Positions 47,876 through 57,200 of a stretch of 64,000 nucleotides of DNA are shown in pieces (within the stretch, counting starts at the first letter, position 1; each line of letters opens with the position of its first letter). The translations under genes and the position numbers were made by a program. Under the pieces are notes generated by a model. The model was not told the origin of the DNA, made no database searches, and saw only the letters and a program-made list of their open reading frames with translations. Source of the DNA: Saccharothrix saharensis (lineage in GTDB: Bacteria > Actinomycetota > Actinomycetes > Mycobacteriales > Pseudonocardiaceae). Location of the stretch: contig NZ_VFPP01000001.1 of NCBI RefSeq assembly GCF_006716745.1, positions 1,612,001 to 1,676,000 of the forward strand. The letters are read 5' to 3'.

Positions 47876-48779
47876 GGTGCGCCTCCTGGTCGGTGGGCAG
47901 CGGGGTGACGATCTTGCGGAACATCGAGTCCACGGCGGTGTCGGGCAGCACCCGTGCCAGGAAGCTGCCGCGCCGCACGTCGGTGCCGATGCGGTAGCGG
48001 GTCTTGGGCTTGGCCGAGGTGAGCGCCGAGTCGATGGCGACGGCCACCTCGGCGGGCTGGGTCTTGCTGTCCTTGGCGGCCTGCTCGTTGAACCGGAGGA
48101 ACCGCAGGAACGTGGCCCGGTAGAGGTCGGCGACGCGGGCGGGCGCGGCGGACAGCGCGTCGTGGCCCTCCTGGGCGATCTTGCCCCAGATCGGGGTCCA
48201 GATCGCGCCGGGGCTGACCACGGACACCGACACGCCCATCGGGGCCAGCTCGCGGCGCAGCGCGTCGCTCATGCCCTCCTTGGCGAACTGGGCCGCCGAG
48301 TACGGGCCGAGGTACGGGATCGCGACCGTGCCCAGCCCGGAGGTCACGTTGACCAGCCGGCCGCGGGCGGTGCGCAGCAGCGGCAGGAACGCCTGCGTGA
48401 CCGCGAGCTGGCCGACCACGTTGACCTCGAGCTGGCGGCGCAGCACGTCGGTGGGCACGACCTCCAGCGGCGCGGAGACGCAGATGCCCGCGTTGTTGAC
48501 CAGCCCCCACAGGCCGCGCTCGCCGACCTTGTCGGCCACCTCCCCGGCCGCGGCGGCGATGGACGCCTCGTCGGTCACGTCGAGCACCACGTGCTCGACC
48601 CGCCCCGACGGGCAGTCGGCGGCGAGCCGGTCCCCGTCCTCGGCCTTGCGCACCGCGCCCAGGACCCGGAAGCCCCGCTCGGCCAGGTGCAGCGCGGTCT
48701 CCCGGCCCAGGCCGGTCGACGCGCCGGTGATCAGCACGGTCTTGCCGCTCGGCGGCAGTGCCTTGGCGGTGAACACCAT
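47862..48779 (-). CDS. Short-chain dehydrogenase homologue with altered catalytic site
   Basis: This 305-residue SDR has a good nucleotide site TGASTGLG, LVNNAGI and the Ser-bearing VNVTSGLGTV. The catalytic Tyr is present in GPYSAAQFAKEG, but the Y-x-x-x-K lysine is Gln (Y-S-A-A-Q). Lys normally lowers the Tyr pKa, so hydride transfer may be lost or the protein may have another role, such as dehydration or binding. It is embedded in the second cluster operon. Confidence 0.87.
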   Translation of the reverse strand: MVFTAKALPPSGKTVLITGASTGLGRETALHLAERGFRVLGAVRKAEDGDRLAADCPSGRVEHVVLDVTDEASIAAAAGEVADKVGERGLWGLVNNAGICVSAPLEVVPTDVLRRQLEVNVVGQLAVTQAFLPLLRTARGRLVNVTSGLGTVAIPYLGPYSAAQFAKEGMSDALRRELAPMGVSVSVVSPGAIWTPIWGKIAQEGHDALSAAPARVADLYRATFLRFLRFNEQAAKDSKTQPAEVAVAIDSALTSAKPKTRYRIGTDVRRGSFLARVLPDTAVDSMFRKIVTPLPTDQEAHRVGS

Positions 48780-48786
48780 GTACTCC

Positions 48787-50100
48787 TCACGCGCCCGCGG
48801 GCGAACTCTGGGTGATCTCCGACAGCAGGGTGTCCAGCGAGTCGTCCGCCATCCGCCGCGCGCGCTCGTCCGGCACCGCGTCGGCGATGTAGGTGAAGTT
48901 CCAGAACAGGCGGCCGTGGCTGGAGTTGATCGTGGCCACGAAGTAGCCGTTGACCGAGATGCCGGTGAGGAACTGCGCGTCCGACACCCGCCACGGCCCG
49001 ATCCGGTCGGGGAACGCGTACCGGCCGATGTTGGACGAGCACAGGTTGATCGGCCCGTTGGCCTCCATGAACTCCATGAACGGCCGCGCCTCCGCCAACG
49101 ACGGCGGGCACGCGCCGACCACCATCGTGACGAGGTTGAAGTGGTCGCCCACGGCCTTGCGCGCGGTCAGGTCGTCGGTGATCGCGCGGGCCAGCTCCCA
49201 GAACGGCAGCGACGGGTCCACCACGGACGGCACGGTGGCCACGTAGGTGCCGACCTCGTCGGGCCGCACGGGGGGTTCCAGCTCGCCGCGGAAGTCGATC
49301 GGCGAGCCCACCGCGAAGTGGTCGTGCCCGCCGCCCGCGTCCGCCGCCGCGGCCCGCACCAGCGCCGCCGTGATCGCGCCGTGCACGGTGGTGCCGTGCT
49401 CGCGTGCCGCGCGGGCCACCGCGTCCACCTGCTCGCGGGTCAGCTCGCGGTGCAGCAGGCGGGACCGGCGCTCGTCCAGCGGCACGCGGGTGGTCGGCTC
49501 GACCCGGCCCGGCTTCGTGCGCGCCATCAGCTCCTCGTCGCGGGCGGTCTGCTCGGCGAGCCGGGTCGCGCCCTCGTCGCCGGTGTGCCGGGCGGGCCGC
49601 AGCTCGTCGGGCGGCGGCAGCTCGCGGTAGGACTCCACCGCTCCGCCGTCGGCCGCCAGCTCCAGCCACTGCTGCGCCAGCGTGATCACGGTCGTGCCGT
49701 CGGCGATGATGTGCGGCACGACCACCAGCAGGTCGTGCACGTCGTCGTCGCCGCTGATCACCACGGCGCGGGCGAGCGGCCCGGTGGCCGGGTCGACGCG
49801 GTCGATCAGCTCGCGCTCGTTGATCTCGCGCACCCACTGGTCGTCGTGCTCGCGCCGCACGTGCCGCAGCGGGATCGGCCGGTCGGTGGGCACCCACCGC
49901 GGGTCCAGGCCGTCGTCGTCCACGATGGCCAGCCGCAGGAACGGGTGCCTGGCCTGCACGGCGTCCAGGCCGCGGCGCAGCAGGTCGGCGGGCAGCTCAC
50001 CGCGCACCCTGGTGCGGGAGACGACGTTGAGCGTGGAGAGCTGGTCGCACATCCAGTACCAGCGCTCCACCGGGGACAGCGGGCGGATCGGCGTGGCCAT
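48787..50100 (-). CDS. PapA5-like acyltransferase (condensation superfamily)
   Basis: In this 437-residue protein the catalytic H-x-x-x-D-G is PHIIADGTT (about residue 122). The rest resembles phthiocerol/phthiodiolone acyltransferases and stand-alone condensation enzymes: RPLSPVERWYW at the start, GSPIDFRGEL and NGPINLCSSNIGRY later. It should transfer an acyl group from a carrier or CoA to a hydroxyl or amine of the product. Its ATG overlaps the FAD monooxygenase stop (TGATG). Confidence 0.85.
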   Translation of the reverse strand: MATPIRPLSPVERWYWMCDQLSTLNVVSRTRVRGELPADLLRRGLDAVQARHPFLRLAIVDDDGLDPRWVPTDRPIPLRHVRREHDDQWVREINERELIDRVDPATGPLARAVVISGDDDVHDLLVVVPHIIADGTTVITLAQQWLELAADGGAVESYRELPPPDELRPARHTGDEGATRLAEQTARDEELMARTKPGRVEPTTRVPLDERRSRLLHRELTREQVDAVARAAREHGTTVHGAITAALVRAAAADAGGGHDHFAVGSPIDFRGELEPPVRPDEVGTYVATVPSVVDPSLPFWELARAITDDLTARKAVGDHFNLVTMVVGACPPSLAEARPFMEFMEANGPINLCSSNIGRYAFPDRIGPWRVSDAQFLTGISVNGYFVATINSSHGRLFWNFTYIADAVPDERARRMADDSLDTLLSEITQSSPAGA

Positions 50101-51260
50101 CACTCGACTCCCGGGAAGATCAGGGCCTGCTCGTTCTGCCGGTCGAGCGTCTTCTCGGACACGAACCGGAAGTACAGGCCGCGGGCGAAGGTCTGGAACG
50201 GGTTCTGCAGCTGCTCGGTGCGGCTGAGCCCGCGCGAGGCCAGCACCATGCCGCGCGCCCGGTCGCGGCGGCGGTCCTCGTAGGCGCGCAGCGCGGCCCG
50301 CGGGTCGTCGATGGTCTTGAGGCAGTGGGCGAGCACCGCGCCGTCCTCGATCGCGATGGCCGCGCCCTGGCCGAGGCTGGTCAGCATCGGGTGCGCCGCG
50401 TCGCCGAGCAGGGTCACCGGTCCGTCGCCCCACTGCTCCAGGAACGGCCGGTCCTGCGCGGGCAGGCTGGTGATGCCCTCCTCCGGGGTGGCGGCGATGA
50501 CCTGCTGCACCTCGTCGGCCCACCCGGCGTAGAGCCGCTGGACGCCCGCCTTGCCGCCGCGCCAGTCGGCCGCCTGCTCGGCGGGCATGTTCTTGGTGCC
50601 CCACCAGTAGACGTCGCCGCCGCCGATGTCGACCAGGCCGAACCGCTGGCCGCGACCCCAGTAGTGGGCCGCGTAGGCGTGCGTGACCTTGGGGTGGCTG
50701 AACTTGGGCGTCGCGCGCCACACGACGTAGTTGTAGTCGAGGGGCCGCTCGGGGCCGGCGATCGCGCGGCGGATGGCGGAGTTGAAGCCGTCCGCGCCGA
50801 CCAGCACGTCGGCGCGCACCTCGCGGCCGTCGTCGAACGACACCACCACGCCGTCGCCGTCGCGGGTGTAGCCGGTGGCGGTCGCGCCGAACTCGAACTT
50901 CGCGTCCGACGCCTGCTCCAGCAGCGCCTGCTGCAGGCTCGCCCGGTGGATGGCCAGGTTCGGCTGCCCGATCCGCCGGGCCAGCTCGCCGAAGTGGATC
51001 GTCCGGATCGGACGGCCCCGCTTGGTCAGGAAGCTCAGCGACTCGAACACCAGCGACCGGCCGGTGAACTCGGGCGTGACGCCGACCGCGGCCAGCGCGG
51101 TGAGCGCGTTGCTCATCAGCGACAGCGCCGAGCCGACCGGGCGCAGCTCCCGCGCCCGCTCGTACACCTCGACCTCGAACCCGGCCCGGCCCAGCGCGGC
51201 GGCGGCCGTCAGGCCGCCCATGCCCGCGCCGACGATGACGATCTTCTTGCTCTTGCTCAC
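50100..51260 (-). CDS. FAD-dependent monooxygenase coupled to the NRPS
   Basis: This 386-residue group A flavoprotein has GAGMGGLTAAAALGRAG, VGADGFNSAIRRAI and GDAAHPMLTSLGQGAAIAIEDG. The GTG start overlaps the NRPS stop (GTGA at 51257–51260), so NRPS and oxidase are made together. In pyrrolizidine pathways (legonmycin, pyrrolizixenamide, azetidomonamide types) such an enzyme oxidises the bicyclic dipeptide released by the bimodular NRPS, by Baeyer–Villiger chemistry leading to ring contraction. Assignment to that reaction is inference. Confidence 0.88.
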   Translation of the reverse strand: MSKSKKIVIVGAGMGGLTAAAALGRAGFEVEVYERARELRPVGSALSLMSNALTALAAVGVTPEFTGRSLVFESLSFLTKRGRPIRTIHFGELARRIGQPNLAIHRASLQQALLEQASDAKFEFGATATGYTRDGDGVVVSFDDGREVRADVLVGADGFNSAIRRAIAGPERPLDYNYVVWRATPKFSHPKVTHAYAAHYWGRGQRFGLVDIGGGDVYWWGTKNMPAEQAADWRGGKAGVQRLYAGWADEVQQVIAATPEEGITSLPAQDRPFLEQWGDGPVTLLGDAAHPMLTSLGQGAAIAIEDGAVLAHCLKTIDDPRAALRAYEDRRRDRARGMVLASRGLSRTEQLQNPFQTFARGLYFRFVSEKTLDRQNEQALIFPGVE

Positions 51261-54200
51261 GGTGCGGTCCCCTCGGCCCGGTTCGGGCTCAGCAGCGTGG
51301 TGATGGCGTCGGCGACGCCGGCGACGTGCGGCTCCTCCATCAGCACCAGGTGGTCGCCGGACACGGTGACGACGTCGAGCCGGCCGGTGGTCCAGTGCCG
51401 CCACCCGTTGTCCGGTTCGGCGTGCAGCGTGCCCGCGGCCCGGTGCATCGGCTTGAGCGAGTCGGGCAGCGGCCCGTCCGCGCGCAGCAGCGTCACGTCC
51501 AGGTCGGTCACCGGCGGCCGGTAGTCCAGCAACGCCCGCCAGTTCGCCCGGAACAGCTCGTACAAACGCTTGACGGTGGCGCGCGAGGTGCCCCAGGGCA
51601 GCACGCCGGCGCTCATCGCGCGGTCCAGGACGCGGTCCAGCTTCTCGTCCTCGGAGAACTCCGCCGGCAACTGCTCGACCGCGTCCAGGCTGCGCTCGAA
51701 CCACACCAGTTCCCAGTAGAAGAACTCCATCAGCGCGTCGTCGCCCACCGTCACCTCGTGGTCGCGGCGCATGGTGATCGAGTCGAGCAGCACCAGCTCC
51801 GACACCGCGTCCGGGTCCTCGGCCCGCAGCACGCGCGCCATCTCGTAGGCGACGAACCCGCCGAACGACCAGCCGCCCAGCACGTACGGGCCCTCCGGCC
51901 GCACGCGCCGGATCGCGGCCAGGTAGGAGGCGGCCATCTCCTCGATGGACCGGGCGGGCGTGCTGCCCTGGTCGCTGCCCGCGGCCTGCAACGCGTAGAC
52001 CGGCTGGTCCGGCGGCAGGTGGCGGGCGATGGGCAGGTAGCACAGCACGTGCCCGCCCAGCGGGTGCACCAGGAACAGCGGCGGCCGGTCGCCGTCGCGG
52101 CGGATCGGCACCAGCGGGTCGAACTCCGCCACCGCCGACTTCACCCGCAGCCGCTCGGCCAGCCCCGCCACGGTCGGCGTCTCGACCAGCGCGGCCAGCG
52201 GAACGCCGACGCCGTAGCGCTTCTCGATGGTGACGACGAGCCGCATCGCGGTCAGCGACGTGCCGCCGTTGGCGAAGAAGTCGTCGTCCACGCCGATCTC
52301 GGACACGTCGAGCAGCTCGGTGAACACCTCGGCGAGGTTGCGCTCGTACTCGTCGCGCGGCGCCACCCGCTCGGTGGAGTCGTCGCGGGTCAGCGGGATC
52401 CCGCGCAGCGCCGCGTCGTCCCGCTTGCCGCTGGGCGTCAGCGGGAACGCGTCCAGCCACCCGAAGTACGACGGCACCATGTACTCGGGCAGCTCGGCCC
52501 GCAGCGCACCGGTCAGGTCCGCCATGTCCACGCCGTCGGCCTCGCCGGTGAGGAACGCGGCCAGGAACGCGTCGCCGTCGGGCCGCCTGCGCGCCACCAC
52601 GGCCGCGCCGCGCAGGCCGGTGTGCCGCTCGGCCTGGCGCATGATCGCCAGCTCCACCTCGGCGGGCTCGATGCGGAACCCGCGCACCTTCACCTGCGTG
52701 TCGGCGCGGCCGAGCCAGATCACGCTGCCGTCGGGCAGCAGCCGGCCCAGGTCGCCGGTGCGGTAGAGCCGCGCGCCCTCGCGCCACGGGTGCGGCAGGA
52801 ACCGTTCCCGGGTCAGGTCGGGGGCGCGGTGGTAGCCGCGGGCCAGGCAGTCGCCGCCGAGGAAGAGCTCGCCGGTGACGCCGACCGGCAGGGGCCGCAG
52901 GTCCGCGTCGAGCACCTGCGCCTCGACGCCGTCCAGCGGCCGGCCGATCGGCGGCAGGTCGGGGAAGCGGGCCGGGTCGCCGGTCAGCGTGTGGTAGGTG
53001 ACCTGGTGGGTCTCGGTCGGCCCGTACTGGTTCTCCAGCATCAGACCCGGCACCGCCGCCGCGAACGCGCGCACCTCCTCGGTGATCCGCATCTGCTCGC
53101 CGGACGACACGACCACGCGCAACGCGCCCGGCCGCACGCCCACCGCGTTGGACGCCTCCGCCAACCGCTGGAACGCCACCGCGGGCAGCAGCACCCGCTG
53201 CACCGCGTGCCGGTCCAGCAGCCGCAGCAGCGCGATCGGGTCGAGCCGCGTCTCGTCGGTCACCAGGCGCAGCTCGCCGCCGCCGCAGTGGGTGGAGAAG
53301 ATCTCCTGGAACGACATGTCGAAGCTCAGCGGCGCGAACTGCAGCGTGCGCAGGCCCGGTTCACCGCTGGGCACGCGCAACTGCCACTGGGTGTACCCGG
53401 CCCACATCCGGTGGGTGAGCTCCACGCCCTTGGGCCGGCCGGTCGATCCCGACGTGAACAGCAGCAGCGCCAGGTCGTCCAGCTCCGGCGTGGGCAGCTC
53501 CACGTCCGCGTCGTGCTCGGCGGTCACGTCCGCGACCGGGATGACGATCGCGTCGTCCTGCGCCACGTGCGCGTGCTCGGGGTGCGCGACCACCCGGTAG
53601 GGCCGGGCCGTGTCCAGGATCAGCGCGAGCCGGTGCGCCGGGTAGCTCACGTCCAGCGGCACGCAGACCAGCCCGGCCCGCAGCACGCCCCAGACCACCG
53701 CGATCATCTCCGGTGACCGGTTGAGCGCCACGCCGATGGTCGCGCCCGGTGCCGCGCCGCCCGCGAGCAGCCGGGTCGCGACCGACCGGGACACCCGCTC
53801 CAGCTCTTGGTAGGTCCACGCGTGCTCGTCGCCGAACGTGACGGCGAGCGCGTCCGGCGTGGCTCGCGCCTGCCGCGTGAACCGGGTGACCACGTCGACC
53901 AGCGGCTCGGGGTGCGGCACGACGTCGCGGCGCGGCGCGAGGAACGCGAAGCCCGAGCCGTGCGGGTCGTCCACCAGTTGCCGCAGCACGCCGACGTAGG
54001 TGTCGGCGATCAGCGCGGCCTGGTCGCGGGTGATCGTGCGGCCGTCCGTGTCGACCCGCAGGAACGTGCCGTCGCCGACCGGGTCGGCGATGACGTTGAC
54101 GAACAGCGAGAAGTTCGTCTCCTCCCACACCCGCAGGTCGCCCAGCTCCCGCAACGGCTCCAGCACGTGCAGGTCCACGTAGTTGAACGCGGTCTGGAGC

Positions 54201-57200
54201 ACGCCGCCGTGCGCCTGCTGGATCGCGCTGAGCGGGAACCGCCGGTGCCCGTGCCCGTCGCGCTCCTGCCGGAACAGCTCGCGGGCCACGTCGAGCCTGC
54301 TGCGGCCGTGGACGTCGGTGCGGACCGGGACGGTGTTGAGGAACAGGCCCACCATCCGGTCGGCTTCGGGCAGGTCCGGCCGGCCGTGCGCGACGACACC
54401 CGTAACCACGGTGTCGGCGCGGGCGAACAGGTGCAGGGTCAGGCAGTGCGCGGCCAGCACCAGGGACTTGACCGGCAGCGAGTGCTCGGCCGCGGTCGCC
54501 CGGACCCGGTCGAGCAGCTCCGCGGGCAGGTCGACCCGGTGGGACGCGAACCGCGGCTCCTCCACCGGCTCGTGCGCGCGGAACCCGTCCAGGGCGGTCA
54601 TCGCCGCGCCGTCGAGCAGGTCCGCCCAGTAGCTCGCCGCCTCCGGCGAGGTCAGCGCCCGGCGCTCCTCGCGCACCTGCCACGCGGGTGACGGCGCGGC
54701 GGGCGGCGCGGGGTCGCCGCGGTAGAGCGTCATCAGCTCGACGATGACGTTGGCGACGCTCCAGCCGTCGAGGATCGCGTGGTGGAAGCTGAGCACGAGG
54801 TCCAGCGCGTCGTCCCGGACGAACGCGGTGAACAGGTGCAGCGGCGCGCGGTCCGGCTCGTAGCGGTGGAACCGGCGCTGCTCGACGTGCCGGGAGATCA
54901 CGTCCTCCGCGTCGGCCCGCCCGCGCAGGTCCACGACCTCGAGCCCGCCGGTCACGTGCTCGTGCACCAGTTGCAGCGGTTCGGAGAAGCTCGCGAGGTC
55001 GAACGACGACCGCAGCGCGGGGTGCCGGGCCACCACGGTGCCGAAGGCCCGCCGCAACGCCTGCTCGTCCCACCCGACGGCGAACCGGTAGCGGAACACG
55101 TCGTGGTAGACCGACGAGTCGGGGTGCCTGCTGGAGTGGAACAGCAGGCCGAGGCTGAGCCGGTTGACCGGGAACGCGTCGGCCAGCCCGGACAACCGTG
55201 GTCGGTCCACTTCGGACACCAGCTCGAACGGCGCGAGCCGCGCCTCGGGCGCGACGGCGGCCGAGAGCCGCCCGGCCAGTTCCGCGACGGTGGGGTGGCT
55301 CATCAGGTCGGCCGGCTCGAACCGCAGGCCGAGGCGCTGCGCGCGGGCCCGCAGCCGCAGCATGACGATCGAGTCGCCGCCCAGCGCGAAGTAGTTGTCG
55401 TGCACGCCGACCTCGGGCACGCCGAGCACCTCGGCCCACACCCGCGCCAGCTCCGCCTCGACCGGCGTGCGCGGCCGGCCGTCGCGCGGCGCGGCGACGA
55501 CCTCCGGCAGCCGCGTGCGGTCCAGCTTCCCGTTGGGCGACAGCGGGATGGCCTCGATCCGGGTGAAGAACGCGGGGATCAGGTGCTCCGGCACCGCCCG
55601 CGCCATGACCGCCCTCAGCTCGGCGGGGTCCAGGTCCTCGTCGGCCACGTAGTAGGCGACCAGGTGCGTGCCCAGCGCGTCCGAGTGCCGGTCGACCACC
55701 GCGGCCTCGCGCACGCCCGGCAACGCGGCCACGTGGTCGCGCACCTCGCCCGGCTCGACCCGGTTGCCGCGGATCTTCACCTGGTCGTCCACCCGGCCCA
55801 GGTACTCGATCGCCCCGTCCGCCAGCCGGCGGGCCCGGTCACCGGTGCGGTACAGCGTGCCGGCACCGGTCAGGTGGTCGGGCACGAACCGCTCCGCCGT
55901 CAGCTCCGGCCGGTTGAGGTAGCCGCGCGCCACGCCGACACCGCCGATGTGCAGCTCCCCGGGGGCCCCGACGGGCTGCGGCCGGCCGGCGCGGTCGAGC
56001 ACGTGCAGCCGGATGTTGTCGATGGGCCACCCGATCGGCACGCGCGCGGGCGTACCCGGCGGGCAGTCGTAGGCCGAGACGTCGACCGTGGCCTCGGTCG
56101 GCCCGTACAGGTTGACCAGCCGCGCGGAGTCGCCGAACACGCGGTTGAACCGGGCGACCTGGGCGGGTGGCAACGCCTCGCCGCTGCAGAACACCAGCCG
56201 CAACGACGACGCGGCCCGCCGCGCGCCCTGGTCGTCCTCCAGCAGCTCCAGCAGCGGCGCGAACATCGACGGCACGAAGTGGATCACCGTGACGCCGTCG
56301 CGCTCGACCGCCCGCAGCACCTCCGCCGGGTCCTTCTCCGCACCGGGCGGCAGCAGCGACAGGCGCGCACCGGTGAAGCCCCACCAGAACAGCTCCCAGA
56401 CCGACACGTCGAACGACACCGGGGTCTTCTGCAGCAGCACGTCGTGTTCGCCGATCGGGTACCGGCGCTGCATCCACCACAGCCGGTTCACCACCGACCG
56501 GTGCTCGACCATCACGCCCTTGGGACGCCCGGTGGACCCCGACGTGTAGATGACGTAGGCGAGGTCGTCCGGCGCGGCCAGTGGCTGGACCGGGTCCGCG
56601 GACGCCACGTCGGCCACCCGCAGGACCGTGCCGACCGAGCCCAGCGCGGCGGCGTCCACGTCGACATCACCGACGAGCGCCACCTTCGCGCCGCTGTCCT
56701 CCAGCAGCAGCCGCACCCGTTCGGCCGGGTAGGTCGGGTCGACGGGCACGTACGCGCCGCCCGCGAGCTGCGCACCCAGCACCGCGGGCAGCAGGTGCGG
56801 TCCCCGTTCGACCAGCACGGCCACCGGGTCGTCCCGCGTCACGCCCTGCGCCCGCAGCGCCGCGGCGACCGCGTTCACCCGCGCGGCCAACCCGGCGTAC
56901 GTGAGGGTGACGCCGTCCGGCTGGACCAGCGCCACGCGGTCCGGCGTCCGCTCCGCCTGGCGGGCGAACAGCTCGGGCAGGGTCACGTCGTCGGGGAACG
57001 GCGCGTCGGTGGCGTTGTGCGCGTGCACGAGGTCGTGCCGCTCCTGCTCCGACAACGGGTCCAGCTCGCCCACCGGCACCCCGGTGGACGTGGCCAGGGC
57101 CCGGAAGTAGGCCAGGACGTGCCGTGCCGCGGCCTCGATCGGGAAGTCCGCGTCGAACACGTCGGTCGCGCACTCCAGGTCGACCCTCGGGTCCTCGGTG

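Noticed and set aside
48787..50100. Condensation domain split off from the NRPS by frameshift
   Set aside because: It is a complete 437-residue protein with its own start, coupled to the oxidase gene and not adjacent to NRPS sequence; it resembles PapA5-type enzymes.
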